A stretch of DNA of 64,000 nucleotides from Pyropia haitanensis (GCA_008729055.1 SDUX01000002.1:496001-560000); one strand, 5' to 3'. Positions 44,640 through 57,357 are shown, counted from the first letter of the stretch. Translations and numbers: made by a program. The notes: a model not told the origin generated them from the sequence alone.

Positions 44640-47377
44640 ATGAGCGGAGCTGCGCCCAATGGCGCCGCGGCCTCCCCCCCCCTACCGGCGACGGCAGCGC
44701 CGTCGACGGCCTCCGCCCCCACCGCCGCCGCCGTGACCGCCCCCGCCGCCGCCGACGCGGGCGGTGTGGCGAATGGCGTCGTCACCCCTGCCGTCGCCTC
44801 CGCGGCCACGGCGGCGGCGGCGGCGGCAGCGGTGCCGTCGCTGGGCTTTGCTACCCGCGCCATCCACGTGGGCTGCCCGCCCGACGCGGGGAGTGGGGCG
44901 GTGGTGCCACCGATTTCCCTCAGCTCGAGTACGTTGCAAGGGGGATGGTGGGGAAGGGGTGGGGGAGGGAGGTCGATCAGCGGAAGGGGGAAATGGGATG
45001 GTGTTGTGGGGGTTGGGGTGAACGGGATTTGGGTGGTGGAAGCAGTAGGAGACCAGAAGGGGGGCGGCAGGGGGGTGGACATGGTGGAGGCTCCCTTGCG
45101 GGGTTGAAGAGAGCGTTGGCTGAGGAGGTGGACGATTCCCCGCCGTGGGAGGGGGGCAGGCGGCATGGAGACGGTGCAGACTTCGGTGGGGCGTGTGGTG
45201 GTCAGGTCAGCGTCTGACGGCGCTGTTGGTGTGGCTTGCTTTTGATGCTTGGTGGTGGGGTGATCTCTTGGGGCGGGGGTGTAGCGTTTGCCATGCCCGG
45301 GCTGGTCAAGAAGGACCACATGTACAGCCGGCTGAGCAACCCGAACCGGGATGGCTTTGAGAAGTGCCTGGCGTCCCTTGAGGGTGGGAAGCGTGCGTTG
45401 GGTGCCCGCCTGTGTGGCTTTGCGTGGTACCCCATCTACTTTGCTTCCGGTTTGTGTGTTTGGTCTTTTTGTGCATTTTCTGGTTGTGACCTCGTTGTGC
45501 TGTCACTGACGCTCTCCTTGTAAGCACACTGGGGATGGCTGGTTCCTTTTCTGTCCCTGTACCATTGCGTGTTGCGGCTGTCGGTTCTGGTGCCGTGTTG
45601 GTGTGGGGTGCGCAGACGGTTTTGCGTTTTCGAGTGGCCAGGCCGCCACCGTGACCATGATGCACACCCTCAAGGCGGGGGACCACGTTGTTTGCATCGA
45701 TGACGTGTACGCGGGCACGCAGCAGTATTTCACGTACGTACCGGTCTTGGTTGGCATCTCTTGTGCTCTTGCTGTGGCGAGGTGTCCCAGCCGGCGCTAT
45801 GCTGTACTGCATAGGCACGGTGTGCGCCATTGGAGTGACGTCCGTGTTGATCTGTTGGGCGAGCGGTGGGCTGTGGGGCCAGGGTGTGTGCACCACCCTC
45901 CCGTCGCCTCCGCGCTCAGCACATTCCCTCTCCATCCTTCTTCTCTCACGCACGGGGGGTGAACCGTTGGAGCGTGTGGGTGCCTGCCGTGTCGCTGAGC
46001 GACTGCGCGCAACCCACGCCGCGCCGGGCGTTCGCCGCTGCTGCGGCCGTCGCTCTTCCTTCCCCATGGTGCTTGTGCAGGATAGGCTGACCACGTGATT
46101 TGTGTCTAACGCTGCGTTTACGGGTCAGCCTCGTTGTATTTGTGTGGTGCTTCTGCTCCTCACCCGCGACGGGCTGTGTTTTGTATTCCTCAGGCGCATC
46201 GCGACGCCGATGGGCCTCAACTTTACGTTTTGCGACATGTCCGTACCCGGCGCGTTGGCCACGGCCATCCGCCCCACGACCCGACTGGTCTGGCTCGAGA
46301 CGCCCACCAACCCGACGATGAAGATCACGTCTATCGAAATGATGGCGGCCGCCGCCCACGCCGTTGGGGCGGTTTTGGTGGTGGACAACACCTTTGCGTC
46401 ACCCTACCTGCAGTCCCCGCTGGCGCTGGGCGCGGACGTGGTCTTTCACTCCGTCTCCAAATACATTGGCGGCCACTCAGACCTGGTCATGGGTGCGCTC
46501 GTCACGTCTGACGAGGCGCTGGCCGCCCGCCTGCGGCACCTGCAGGTCAACATGGGCGGCGTGCCGTCGCCGTTTGACTGCTTTCTTGCGAGCCGTGGGA
46601 TGAAGACGCTCAGTCTCCGCATGGCCGCGCACGGCGCCAACGGGGCCGCGGTGGCGGCGGTGGTTGAGGCGCACCCAGCAGTCAGGCGGGTGCTCTACCC
46701 GGGGCTCCCCAGCCACCCATCGTACGACGTGGCGGTGGCACAGATGCGAGGAGGAGGGGGGATGATGACCTTTTGGCTGGACGGGGGGCTCCCTGCGGCG
46801 CGCGCCTTTCTCGGCGCCCTCTCGGTGGTGACTCTGGCAGTGAGCCTGGGAGGCGTGGAAAGCCTTGTGGAACACCCGGCGCTGATGACGCATGCGGCGC
46901 TGCCGCCGGCTGTGCGGGCAGAGCTGGGAATTGATGACGGTATGTTGGGAGGGCGGAGACACGGAAGGTGTGGGCTGTGCTTGGGATGAAGGCGAGGTCC
47001 ACGTTGTGGCCTTTGTGCTGTCCTGGTGTGACACACGCGTTGTGCGGGCGTGGGTGTAGAGAGGGCACGCTTGCGGTCTGTTGGTGCTTGTTGCGCTCAT
47101 GTGCTAACGTGGTCCGCGTCTCCTTTTGCTGGAGTGCGTTTGGTTCTGCGCTCTTGTCTTTGGCCACGTCCCGTCGCTGTCGGACCGTGGTCGTGCAGGC
47201 ATGGTGCGTCTGTCGGTGGGCATTGAAGACGCGGTGGACCTCGTGCGAGACGTTACCCAGGCGCTCGACGCGGCCAAAGTGGTCATTGACGCGGCGGCGA
47301 CGGCGGCGGCGCCCGCGATGGCTACCGACACGACAAATGAATCTGTGGTTGTGGGCGTCAAGCGGCCACACGAGTAA
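44640..47377 (+). CDS. Cystathionine gamma-lyase-type PLP enzyme, five exons
   Basis: Cys/Met-metabolism PLP family. Exons: 44640-44928, 45285-45392, 45616-45733, 46194-46939, 47199-47377 (479 aa). Donors are GTACGT, GTGCGT, GTACGT, GTATGT. Acceptors all end in AG and each junction restores a conserved stretch. Exon 1 is Ala-rich, then GFATRAIHVGCPPDAGSGAVVPPISLSS. Exon 2 has MYSRLSNPNRDGFEKCLASLEGGK. Exon 3 has GFAFSSGQAATVTMMHTLKAGDHVVCIDDVYAGTQQYF. Exon 4 has LVWLETPTNPTMKI, VVDNTFASPYLQSPLALGADVVFHSVSKYIGGHSDLVMG (PLP lysine 261), GGVPSPFDCFLASRGMKTL, YPGLPSHP and SLGGVESLVEHPALMTHA. Exon 5 has GMVRLSVGIEDAVDLVRD. The details are closest to cystathionine gamma-lyase. Cystathionine gamma-synthase or beta-lyase cannot be excluded by eye. 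The first 65 residues are not a convincing transit peptide. Confidence 0.93.
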
Positions 47378-47676
47378 TGCGCGCGCACGAGGGGATGCTG
47401 CCGCGGCCGGGTTTTCTCTTTCGTCTTTTCATGTGGGTCCTCCTTTGCCTTCTATTTCCCTCGACTGGGGTCTCGTACTTTCGTTGTCTATTGCCCGCCG
47501 TCGGGTGGTGCCTGTCTCATTGTGCGGCAGCTGTCTCATCTGACAAGAAGAACGACGAACGTGGTTGCGAAAAAGAGAAGCAGAGTAGGGAAGAAGCGAG
47601 GAAATTTGCAGCCCGCAGAGAGGAAGAAAGAAACAAGGAAAGAAAGTGGGGAGGCATCTACCGTGGGCGTCGCCCC
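47378..47676. other. Short convergent 3' region
   Basis: 299 bases between convergent stops. Purine-rich (GAAAGA-like) at 47540-47650 on plus, hence pyrimidine-rich in the DXR 3' UTR. Nothing else seen. Confidence 0.4.
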
Positions 47677-49203
47677 CTACTTGAGATACCGCCCCGCATC
47701 CACAAACCCATTGACCACCGTCCGCGAGTGCGCGTCCAACGCGACAATATCATCCAGGGACGGGTTGGCGAGCCAGTCTGCCCGGTGAGCGTCCAGGGTG
47801 GCCTCAATGAGCTTGGGGATGGCCAGGTAGTGCACCTTGTCTTGTCGAAAGAGCTCCACCGCCGCCTCATTCGCCGCGTTGATCACCGACGTGGCCGAGC
47901 CGCCCAGTCGGCCCGCCGCGTAGGCCAGCTCAATGCACGGGTACTTGGCGTGGTCGGGGGCACGGAAGGTGAGCGCGCCGACCTTGACCAAGTCCAGCCG
48001 CTCGTACGGCATGGACACCCGCGCCGGCCAGGCAATGGCGTAGAGGAGCGGCAGCCGCATGTCGGGCCACCCCAGCTGCGCGATCACCGACGTGTCGGCC
48101 ATCTCCACCATCGAATGCACAATCGATTGCGGGTGGACCACAATGTCAATGTCATCATAGGCAGCGCCAAATAGGTAGTGCGCTTCAATGACCTCGAGGC
48201 CCTTGTTCATCATCGTCGCCGAGTCAATCGTGATCTTGGCGCCCATCGACCAGTTGGGGTGCTTGAGTGCGTCCGACAGCTGCACCTTTTCCAGGTCCGC
48301 CGCGTCCCAGTCCCGAAACGCACCGCCTGACGCGGTGAGTATGACCTTGGACAGCGAGTCGGCGGGTGCGCCCTGCAGGCACTGGAAGATGGCCGAGTGC
48401 TCCGAGTCAGCCGGCGTCATCGTCACGCCGTGCTCCTTCAGGAGAGGCAGCACGACGGGCCCGCCCGCAATGAGGGTCTCCTTGTTTGCCAGTGCGATAT
48501 CCTTCCCCGCCCGGATGGCTGCGAGCGTCGGCTGCAGGCCCGCCACCCCGACAATGCCCGTCACCACCACGTCCGCATCCCCGTACGCCGCGACCGCCAC
48601 GACGCCCTCCTCGCCCGCCACCACCTCACATTCGACGCCCGCGTCGGCCAGGGCGGCGCGCAGGGCGCCATACTTGGACGCGTCCCGGATGGCCACGATC
48701 GCCGGCCGGAACTGGATGGCCTGCTCGACGAGGAGGTCCACGTTGCCGCCAGCCGCCAGGCCCACAATGCTAAACGCGTCGGGGCAGGCGGCGACAATGT
48801 CGAGCGTTTGGGTGCCGATGGAGCCGGTCGAGCCAAGCAGCGTAATCCGCTTCTTCAGCGCCAGCCCCGACAGCGCCCGCTCCAGCGTCTGCCGCGCCGA
48901 CGCGTCCGTGTTGACCGGCGCCGCCGCGCCCGCCGCGGCGGCGCCCGTCGCGGCCGCCATCCGCGGGGGGGATGCCTCGGCAGCTGCACCAGCGGCGGCG
49001 GCGGCGGCGGCGGCGGCAGCAGCAGCAGCAGCAGCAGCACGGCCAGAGGTCAGGGCGACAGGGAGGGGGGTGCCACTGAGGGAGCGCCCCGCCCCTGTGA
49101 GGCCGTGCCGCGGCGGGGGCGCCCAGCTGCACGACCGGTGCAGCGCGGCGGGCGATACGGACGCGGCTGGGGCACCCACAAAGGCGGGCGCGGTGGTCGC
49201 CAT
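47677..49203 (-). CDS. DXR: 1-deoxy-D-xylulose 5-phosphate reductoisomerase
   Basis: The second step of the plastid MEP isoprenoid pathway: NADPH-dependent rearrangement of DXP to MEP. The start at 49203 ([16 protein letters not shown]) gives 508 aa. The first 110 residues are Ser/Ala-rich and transit-like, and include a long poly-Ala run (about residues 56-72; DNA repeat near 49000-49041). Then come the NADPH-binding [66 protein letters not shown] (metal Asp/Glu), [41 protein letters not shown] and [12 protein letters not shown]. The C-terminal domain has [31 protein letters not shown]. All catalytic elements are intact, with no intron. Confidence 0.97.
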   Translation of the reverse strand: MATTAPAFVGAPAASVSPAALHRSCSWAPPPRHGLTGAGRSLSGTPLPVALTSGRAAAAAAAAAAAAAAAAGAAAEASPPRMAAATGAAAAGAAAPVNTDASARQTLERALSGLALKKRITLLGSTGSIGTQTLDIVAACPDAFSIVGLAAGGNVDLLVEQAIQFRPAIVAIRDASKYGALRAALADAGVECEVVAGEEGVVAVAAYGDADVVVTGIVGVAGLQPTLAAIRAGKDIALANKETLIAGGPVVLPLLKEHGVTMTPADSEHSAIFQCLQGAPADSLSKVILTASGGAFRDWDAADLEKVQLSDALKHPNWSMGAKITIDSATMMNKGLEVIEAHYLFGAAYDDIDIVVHPQSIVHSMVEMADTSVIAQLGWPDMRLPLLYAIAWPARVSMPYERLDLVKVGALTFRAPDHAKYPCIELAYAAGRLGGSATSVINAANEAAVELFRQDKVHYLAIPKLIEATLDAHRADWLANPSLDDIVALDAHSRTVVNGFVDAGRYLK

Positions 49204-51444
49204 CGCCGCAGGGAGAATCAATGCAGGGCAGGGGAGGGGGGGAGAGGGGGGGAAGCGGGGCGCGGTGGGGCAGTACCAAAACCAGGACGGGGCAGGGGGG
49301 GCAGGGCGCCGCGCAGCGGACTGGGGCAAGGTGGAACAGGGGAACGGACGAAAGCAACGGGCTGAGGTGAAGGAGGCGAAGGCAAGCCAGGCCGAAGCGA
49401 GACAACGCAGAGGCGAGCGAGGAGACGCGCCGCCGTGACGAGCGCCGTAGCCGCGGCGAGAAGCGGGCAGCCAGACAAAGCAGGCGCGTCCTGTCGTGGA
49501 CGCCGATGCGTGTGGGTGGCGGATGGCGCTTCGGCGGCGACCTCGCGGCTCTGGAGAACGTCGCCGCGGACCGGCAAACAGTGGGAAGTAGTGTTTGGAA
49601 TTGAGTCAGTGATTTGGTCTTCTGCGGCAGTTTCGTACTACATTACAAGTACACTGAGACAGGTAATCACGCACAACGGAGATCTGTAGTGACAATTGTT
49701 CTTGAATTCGACTGCCAAGGTAGCTCCCCTGACAGAAGAAACTCGGCGCTCGCCACCGCGGAACATGAGCCGCCCGCGCGCGAGGCCCGCCTGCTCGACG
49801 GCCACGCAACCACGCCTCGGTGTGGGCGTCACGCCACCGTGGGGGGGCCCCGCCGCTCGCCCCGCGCTCGTCAACTCGGACCGCCACTCGGCCCCTTCCG
49901 CCCGTGCGGCACTGCCGTTCCACGGGGCATTGTCTCTGTCGGGCACGCGCGCCGTGGGGTTTGGGCCTCCCCTCGTCCCCACCCCCCCCCTCCCCCCCAC
50001 CCCGTGCTCAGCTGCTGCCGTACCCCTCGCCGCTTCTCTCCCCGCGCGACTGCCACGACTGGCAATGAGCGCGCCGCCGCCGTGGCGCGCAACGTCGCCG
50101 CCTGCCGCGCTCGCATCCCCGCCCTCGCCCCGCCCGTCGTCGGGCCCATCAACCGCCAGCAGCGCCGCCGCCCCCCACGGCTGCCCCCCCCCGCGCTCGT
50201 CTCCCCCCCCGCCCCGCCTGCCCCCCCGCCGCCCTGCCCGCCTGCTCGCCCGCCCGCATACACTGCGCGCCGTGCCGTGGTGGTAGTCGCCCCGTCGTTG
50301 CCGTTGCCGTTGCCGCCGCCTCCGCCGCCGACGCCGCCGCCGTCGCTCCCGCCGCCGCCGGCCGCCGCGGCGGCCACCCCCACCGCCGCCGTCCCCGACC
50401 GTGCGCGCGCCGGCGACGGCCCCGCTCTGCCGGCCAGTCCCCGTCTTACTGCCACAGCTCTGCTTGAGCAGTGAGGAGAGCGGGGGGAGGGGGAGGGGGG
50501 CTCTGCTGCAGCCGCCGCCGCCGCCGCTGCGGCGGCCGCCGCCGCCGCCGCCGCCGCTGCCGCCGCTGGCAGACGAGCCGCGACCGCGGCCTGGGCCTCG
50601 GCAGGGGGAGCGGCGCCTGCGCGGCGGCAGGGGGGGGTGAGCGGCGGGCACGGGGGGGGGGAGGGGTGGCGTGGCGTGCCTGCCAACGCGCCTCGCGTGC
50701 GGGGACGCGCCGCGGGTTGGTGTGTGGGGGGAATTACTGCACCGCCGCGGCCGTCGCGGCGGCTGCTGCCAACGACGCTGCCGCCACCGCCGCTGCCGCC
50801 GGCAGCGGCCGTCGCGGGCCGCCTCGCCGTGCGGCCGCCACCCCCCTGTGTCCCCCCCGCGTGCGGGGCTGCACAGCCGCAGCCTGGCGCCGACGCAGGG
50901 CGAGCGGCCGCGCGTGTGTGCGGGGCGCGGCCCGGCGTGGCGGGAAGCGCGGCCCGTGGCGCCTGCTGCCGCCGCTGCCGCCGCCCGTTGACAGCGCCGC
51001 TGTGTGGTGCCTCCTGCTGCGGTGGTGGTGTCGGAGGGGGTGACGGTGGGTAGGGCGGACACGGCGGTGCCGGGCGCGGCGTAGACGGAAGCGCCGCCAC
51101 GGGGTGGGTGCAGGCGGTGGCGGTGGGGCCGCCCCACGGTTCCGCTGGCTGGTGTGTCCACGGGGGGGTGAGGCTGGTGTCGGCGGGACACACGACGCGG
51201 GTGTTGCCGCAGGTGACGGGAGAGGACGGGGCGCTGCGGGTGAGCAAGCCGCTGCGCGTGGTGCATAGTGTGGTGAGTCGGCGGTAGGTGTGGGAGTGGA
51301 AGTTGGCGTGGGGTTGCGTGGGTGACTGAGGGGGGTGGGGGGGGGGGGGGGGCAGGGGGGGTGCTGCGAAACGGCGAGGGGGTTGACGCCCCCAGCTCGT
51401 GTCGAGCGGGGGTACGCCGGACGCCAGCCGCTGCGGTGGCCGGC
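49204..51444. other. Long divergent intergenic region (DXR / flippase)
   Basis: 2.2 kb. 49590-49740 is AT-rich. 50290-50380 and 50500-50580 are CCG/GCC trinucleotide-rich and give long open frames on both strands (for example 49614-50474 plus and 49638-51806 minus). None shows a conserved motif, and they overlap each other antisense. A G run lies at 51336-51360, just upstream of the flippase start. Confidence 0.45.
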
Positions 51445-54400
51445 ATGGCATCGGCTGGCGAGGGGGACGACGTGCCCACCTGGCATGATCGTGGGGAGGC
51501 GGCGGTGGTGCCGGTGGTGCCACCCGTTGGCGGCGGCGACTCGGATCGGTCGCGGTCGAGCATGGACGGCGGGAGCTCCCACGGCAGCGGCCTGCTCGCG
51601 GGCTTCCGCCGGACCACATCGGGGAGCGGCGGCGCGCCGCGGCGGCCGTCTGGAATGGTGCGCAAGTCCACCTCCAACATCCGCCTCCGCACCCAGCCGA
51701 CGATGGCGCGGTCGCCGACGGCACGACTCCGCCACGCAGTCTTTCGGGGCAACCTCCCTGACGATGGCAGTCGGCTGGTGCTGCTCAACGACGTGGCGGC
51801 CAACAAGAAGCACGACTACTGCTCCAACGAGCTGCGGACGACCAAGTATACGTGGCTCAACCTGATCCCCAAGGCGCTCTTTGAGCAGTTCCGCCGCATC
51901 GCCAACTTTTACTTCCTCTTTGTCGCCATCATCTCGTACATCCCCAACGTGTCGCCGACCAATCCGGCGGCCAACGTGCTGCCGCTGCTCGTCGTCGTCG
52001 GCTTTGGTTACGCCCGCGACGTGTACGAGGACCTCAAGCGGCGGCGGTTGGACAGCCGCATCAACCTGGCCCGCTTCATCATCCTCCGGCGGACTGCTGC
52101 GGGGACGGGCACCCCGTTTGCAGCGGCGTCGTCGTCGGGGGATGTAACCACCTTTTCGACGGTGGGCACGACGCCGGCGCCGGCGCCGGCGGACAGGCAC
52201 GACGGGGTGGGGGGAGGGGGCGCGGGGGGGCTGCTCGGCGCCAAGTCGCTGGAGAAGGACGACGTGGCGGCGCTGGAGCGGGCGCACCTCCCCGCCGACG
52301 CGCACGCGTCGGTGGCGAGCAAGAAGATTGCGGTCGGGGATATCGTGTGGATTCGAAAGGGGGAGACCTTCCCCGCCGACATGGTGCTGCTCGTTTCGTC
52401 TGGCGACGGCGGCGTCGCGTTTGTGTCGACCGCCAACCTAGACGGGGAGTCGAACCTCAAACGCCACGTCGTGGCGGCCTCCGCGGCGCACCTGCGGGGC
52501 GGGGACGCCCTCCGGCACGTGGCGGGTGGGTGCCACGCGCAGGCACCGGCGGCGGCGTTCCACTCCTTTCGGGGCTCCCTGGCGGTGGGGACGGGCGACC
52601 CGGCGCCGCTGGACGCGTCCAACCTGCTCCTCCGCGGCTCGGTGCTGCGCAACACGGACTGGATTTACGGGCTCGCCGTGTACACTGGGCCCGAGAGTAA
52701 GATTGCGCTGAACATGCGCAACCCGCCGTCCAAGATGGGGCCCATTGAGGTGAAGCTCAACTGGATTGTTGGCATCCTGTTTATCTTCCTCGCTCTCGTC
52801 GTCATTGTGTCGGCGGTGGTGAGCGGCACCCTGCAGGGCGTCAAGTCGGATGGCCAGTGGTACATGGGCGAGAAGCGGTTAGTGACCGGCGTCAAGACGA
52901 CCTTCATTGGCCTGGGCACGTTCCTTGTGCTCTTCTCCACGTGGATTCCCATCTCATTGTTTGTGACACTGGAGTACGTTGTTGGCGTCGCTGTCCGGGC
53001 TTGGGGGAAAGGTACCTGCGGCGAGAAGAGGAGGCGGCGCGAATGGGCAGGGCGGGGATTGTTGGTTGGGCTTGTGCAGCTGCGCAGATGGTTGGCAGGG
53101 CGAGTGTGGTGGTAAGATGCTGACTATCCTAGCCGCTTGTGCTGGTGTTGCTGCTTCGTGCCATTCTGTTTTGTGGCCCGCGTCTCATACTGGTCCCCGC
53201 TACAGGTTCGTTCGTGTCATCCAGGCAGCTTTCATGCAGAACGACATCCACTTGACCTCCCGCGGCCACACAATAGCTGCCAAAGCGACCAACCTCAACG
53301 AGATGCTGGGCAACATTGAGCACGTGCTGTCTGACAAGACGGGCACACTGACCGAGAACGAGATGAACTACGTGGCCTGCTCCGCTGGCAACCGTATCAT
53401 TGACATCCGGGGCGACCCGATGGCGATGCAAACGGCGGTGGCCAATGGCGACGCGTCGGCACGGTCCTTGATTGTTGCCATGGCCCTGTGTCACGCAGTT
53501 GTGCCGGAACCCGTCGCGGATGAGCCACCAGCCACCAAGGACGCGTCGTCGAGCAAGCGCAAGCTGCTGAGTGGGTTCTCCAAGGACATGACGTCCGAGG
53601 TGGCCAGCTCTGTCAGCGACGTGGACAGCTCGCCGGCGCAGGCCGGGTGTGCGAACGGCAAGGCCGGGGCGGCGGACCGCGTCGTGGAATACCAAGGACA
53701 AAGTCCAGATGAAGTGGCGCTAGTGACGTCGGCTCGGTCATTTGGAGTGGAACTGCTGGACCGCTCCCTGGACACACTGACGGTGCGTGAGTTTGGGACG
53801 GTCAAGAAGTATACGATGCTGGGGGAGCTGGAGTTTGACAGCGATCGCAAGCGGATGAGTATGGTGCTGCGAGATCCAGGCGGCGACGTGCTGGTCATTT
53901 GCAAAGGGGCAGACACCGTCATGCTGCCGCTGCTGGCGCCGCCCGACGACCCGTCGGACGCAGGTCATGCCGCCCTGCAGGAGCACATTGACGTCTTTGC
54001 CAAGGAGGGCCTACGGACGCTGGTGTTTGCACAGAAGCGGCTGTCAGCGGATGAGTACACCGAGTGGGCGAAACAGTTTGATGCTGCGCGCAATAGTCTG
54101 GAAGAACGGGACTCCCTGACGGAAGCCGCAGCGGCTGTGGTGGAGACCAACATGACCCTCATTGCGTGTACCGCCGTTGAGGACCGCCTTGGCACGGACG
54201 TACCCGAGACAATAGCCTTCCTACGAGCGGCGGGCGTGCGCTTGTGGGTGCTCACCGGGGACAAGCGCGAGACGGCTGAAAACATTGGATACTCGAGCAA
54301 CCTGCTGGACAACAACATGACGGTCATCCACCTCAAGGAGGACTCGCCCGATGGCATCCAGCTCGCTCTCAACCATGCCATCCAAGTGCACGTCAAGGGG

Positions 54401-55597
54401 GATCTTGACGAGGGCGGTCAAGATGGCCCTGTGCCTGAGGCAGGGATGTTGCGGAGGGCGCGCTCCCGCCTCCGCCGCGGCCAGGACGCAAAGGAGGTGG
54501 AGCTGGGTATCATCATTGACGGCGCGACGTTGGGTCATGCGCTGGAAGCGCACGCGGAGCTGCTGATGGAACTGTCGGACGCTTGCAAGACAGTGATATG
54601 TTGCCGTGTAACGCCGCTCCAGAAGGCGCTCGTCGTGCGGATGGTGCGGGAGCTGCGCAAGACCAACACGCTTGCGATTGGCGACGGTGGCAACGACGTG
54701 AGCATGATTCAAGAGGCCCATGTCGGGGTTGGTATATATGGCAAGGAGGGCTCCCAAGCGGCCCGTGCGAGTGACTATGCCATCTCTGAGTTCCGGCACC
54801 TGCAGCGGCTGCTGACCATCCACGGGCGGTACAGCTATGTCCGCACGGCAGGCGTGATTGCGCTCTCTCTGTACAAGAACGCGTCCTTCACGCTGACGCA
54901 GTTCCTGTTCCAGATTTGGTGCTTTTGGAGTGGCACCACCTTCAACGACCAGTGGATGGTGAGCACGTTCAACGTGCTAATCACCGCGTGGACGCCTCTC
55001 TTTTTTGGCACCTTTGAGCGCGACCTGACGGAGGAGACGTTGCGGAATCACCCCGAGGTGTACCTATCGTACCGGAAGAACCGGCTCTTCAACACGTGGA
55101 CGGTGGCGGAGTACGTGCTGGGATATGGCCTCTGGCACGCTCTGTGTGTCTACTTTGGACTGTACCTGTCGATTGGCTACCTCGGTGCGCCGTACGCCAA
55201 CGGACAAGGGGGCGGCTTTTACTTCATTGGGCTGGCCAACACCTTTACCATCATCCTAGTGACATTTGCCAAGATGACGCTCATGTCCCACCTGATCAAC
55301 TGGTTTGTCATATTTGGGCTGCTGTTTGGCATCTCCACGTTCTTCTGGCTTATGCCCATCCTCACTTCCCCCGTGGTCGGGGAGTATCCCCTCGAGGGGT
55401 TGGTGCTCCAGCTGTTTCGCTCCTCAGCGTACTGGCTCACGGCGGCCGTCATCATTGCTGCCTGCTTCTTGTTGGACTTCTCGGTGCTGGTCATCCGCCA
55501 GCTGGTCTACCCGACGCTCGTGTCGCGATTGCAGCTGCAGGAGAAGCGGGAAGAGCGGAAGAGTGGGGGCCCGAGGCTGTGGCCGCCGTGCCCATAA
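51445..55597 (+). CDS. P4-type ATPase (phospholipid flippase), two exons
   Basis: It moves aminophospholipids to the cytosolic leaflet. Exon 1 is 51445-52973 and exon 2 is 53206-55597. The intron is 52974-53205 (GTACGT...TACAG), with 1306 aa in all. An in-frame ATG at 51322 would add 41 Gly-rich residues. Conserved blocks are CSNELRTTKYTWLNLIPKALFEQFRRIANFYFLF, GDIVWIRKGETFPADMVLL, TANLDGESNLKRH (A-domain DGES), WIPISLFVTLEFVRVIQAAFMQND (P4 PISL motif at the exon junction), LSDKTGTLTENEMNYV (phosphorylated Asp553), YQGQSPDEVALV, VICKGADTVM, GVRLWVLTGDKRETAENIGYS and TLAIGDGGNDVSMIQEAHVGVGIYGKEGSQAARASDYAI. About ten membrane helices follow the family plan. A 50-residue Gly/Ser/Thr insert sits near residues 210-260 in the A domain. 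Confidence 0.96.
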
Positions 55598-56071
55598 CGC
55601 GTGACTGCCCCCGTCCTCTGTCTGGGGCGCCAGGCTAAGGGGTGCAGGGGAGGAAGGCGAAGCCGTTGACGTCCTTCTCTGGGACTGGCGAGACTACTGG
55701 ACAGCCCACCGTGTCTGAAGCAGCATGAGTGTCACGCCTTCCTACCTCCCGTGACCTGCGCTGCGCGACTGGTCCCGATGCGGTGAGTATCTATTTTTGA
55801 CTTTCAAATCAACACAAATGTTTTGTGCATGAGTGAATGTACAAAATATGCCTCTGAATTGTTACTCCCGAATGACAACGTTTGTGTTCCGACTCCGTGA
55901 TGATCAATTTGATTACACGTTTCATGGACTTGAGTACTGGACACCGTCGGCGCTTCGTCCGACGAACACAGGCCGTTGACTTGGTCGCGTTGCAAGCACG
56001 CTGAGTCCGTCTCCGAGACGTCTTCGTCCCACTGTGACCACCCTTTCCCCCTTCTCCCTACAAACTCCACG
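55598..56071. other. Intergenic region
   Basis: Between two plus-strand genes. 55795-55930 is AT-rich, and a C/T-rich leader (56035-56070) precedes the next start. No gene. Confidence 0.4.
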
Positions 56072-56851
56072 ATGGGTCGCCCACGCCGTCCCCCTCCCCC
56101 TCCCCCGCCGCCTCCTCCTGTTTCTGGTCTTGGTGCTCGCCTTCTCACCCAGCTGGGCTGGACGCCCGGCACTGGGCTCGGCACTCGGCGCGATGGCATT
56201 GCCGAGCCGGTGGCGGTCGCTACCCGGAGCGAGGGCACCGGCCTCGGCAAGGCACCTCCAAACCGGGAGCGTCTGTACGCGGGAACTGAGTGGTGGGCGG
56301 AAGGATTTGCCAATGCGCTGCAGCGGACTAGGGGGGCCGCCGCAGCGGGAACTGCCTCGTCGTCGGATGACAGTGACGACAGCGACGGGGAGCCGGGCGG
56401 TGGTGGCGGTGGTGGCCTGGGCCTTGGGGCGCGGCCTGTACCGGCGGGTGGCACTCTCGAGCGGCCAGCTGGCAAGGCGCTGGCAGCACCGGCGGCATCC
56501 GGCGCGGCTGCCGCCGTTTTCGCGGCGTGTGAGGGTCGCCGCTGTCGCCCAGCGGGGGCGGCCAAGCTCGCCCGCCTCGCCGCGCAGGACGCGCGAGGTG
56601 CATTGGTGTCCTATGACAGCAAGACGGTGGCGGGGGAGGTGGTCGCGGTGCCCGCTGGGGGGGTTGTGACGCTCGCGCCGGGGGGGGGGGTGGTGGCGCC
56701 GCCGGCGCGGCGGAAAGAGCCCCGCAGCAGTGTGAGGGGGCGCGACAAGCTGGAGCGCTCGATTCGTAAGGCGGACAGGGCAGCGCGTCGGGCGGAGAAG
56801 GAAAAGAAGCGGAGTGCCAAGGCCAAGCGGAGGGAGCGAATGGAGCAGTGA
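56072..56851 (+). CDS. G-patch domain protein
   Basis: 259 aa. The start at 56072 ([16 protein letters not shown]) is supported by the G-patch beginning 18 residues later: GLGARLLTQLGWTPGTGLGTRRDGIAEPVAVATRSEGTGLG. G-patches bind and stimulate DEAH-box RNA helicases. Residues about 105-140 are acidic (SSSDDSDDSDGEPGGGGG). The C terminus is strongly basic (KLERSIRKADRAARRAEKEKKRSAKAKRRERMEQ), a likely nuclear or nucleolar signal. The layout (N-terminal G-patch, basic lysine-rich tail) resembles nucleolar G-patch proteins such as GPATCH4 or PINX1, but I cannot choose between them. Confidence 0.8.
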   Translation: MGRPRRPPPPPPPPPPVSGLGARLLTQLGWTPGTGLGTRRDGIAEPVAVATRSEGTGLGKAPPNRERLYAGTEWWAEGFANALQRTRGAAAAGTASSSDDSDDSDGEPGGGGGGGLGLGARPVPAGGTLERPAGKALAAPAASGAAAAVFAACEGRRCRPAGAAKLARLAAQDARGALVSYDSKTVAGEVVAVPAGGVVTLAPGGGVVAPPARRKEPRSSVRGRDKLERSIRKADRAARRAEKEKKRSAKAKRRERMEQ

Positions 56852-57357
56852 CGGCAGGCGGGCGGGAGATGACAGGCTCGCGTGTCGCCGCTGTGGCTGG
56901 CGTGGTTTTGAGGTTACCATGCGCGGCCTGCTCTGCATATGGCCTTACCAGTATGGCAAGCCTCTCGTTCTGCGGGGGGGTATAAGCTGTCGTGTCACCG
57001 CTTTGGCTGGTACGGTTCTGAGGTCACCTGCTGGGCCGATGGCTTGGACAAGATGGCGAGCCTCCCATTTTTGTATCGTGGCCTGGACTGGAGAGGGGTC
57101 TGTTGTAGACTCGGTATCTGCTGGATACGTCTCAGGCGCTCGCGCCCCACAAAGACGTCGCTCGCCTCTCCTACCTCAGGCAATCGGCAGGCCAAACATC
57201 GCAATACTGACGGGCGTGCTAGCCAACAACCTGTAGCGCGCAGCCCAACACGGGTACGTCAACGCATCGTGCACATATCCAGAACCCCTCCCCTGACGAA
57301 AAGAGCTGCCTCACGCTCAGTCAACATATGCCCAGCCTCCACCGCGCCGCCCCCGCC
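56852..57357. other. Intergenic flank of the inverted duplication
   Basis: It contains two diverged copies of a phrase of about 60 bases: GTGTCGCCGCTGTGGCTGGCGTGGTTTTGAGGT at about 56881 and GTGTCACCGCTTTGGCTGGTACGGTTCTGAGGT at about 56993, a direct repeat with spacing near 112. No gene. Confidence 0.5.

Noticed and set aside
49614..51806. Several long overlapping frames on both strands between DXR and the flippase
   Set aside because: They overlap antisense to one another and consist of Pro/Arg/Ala runs. I looked for a PLP-homeostasis (YggS-like) start in the plus-strand frame, but the motif does not continue.
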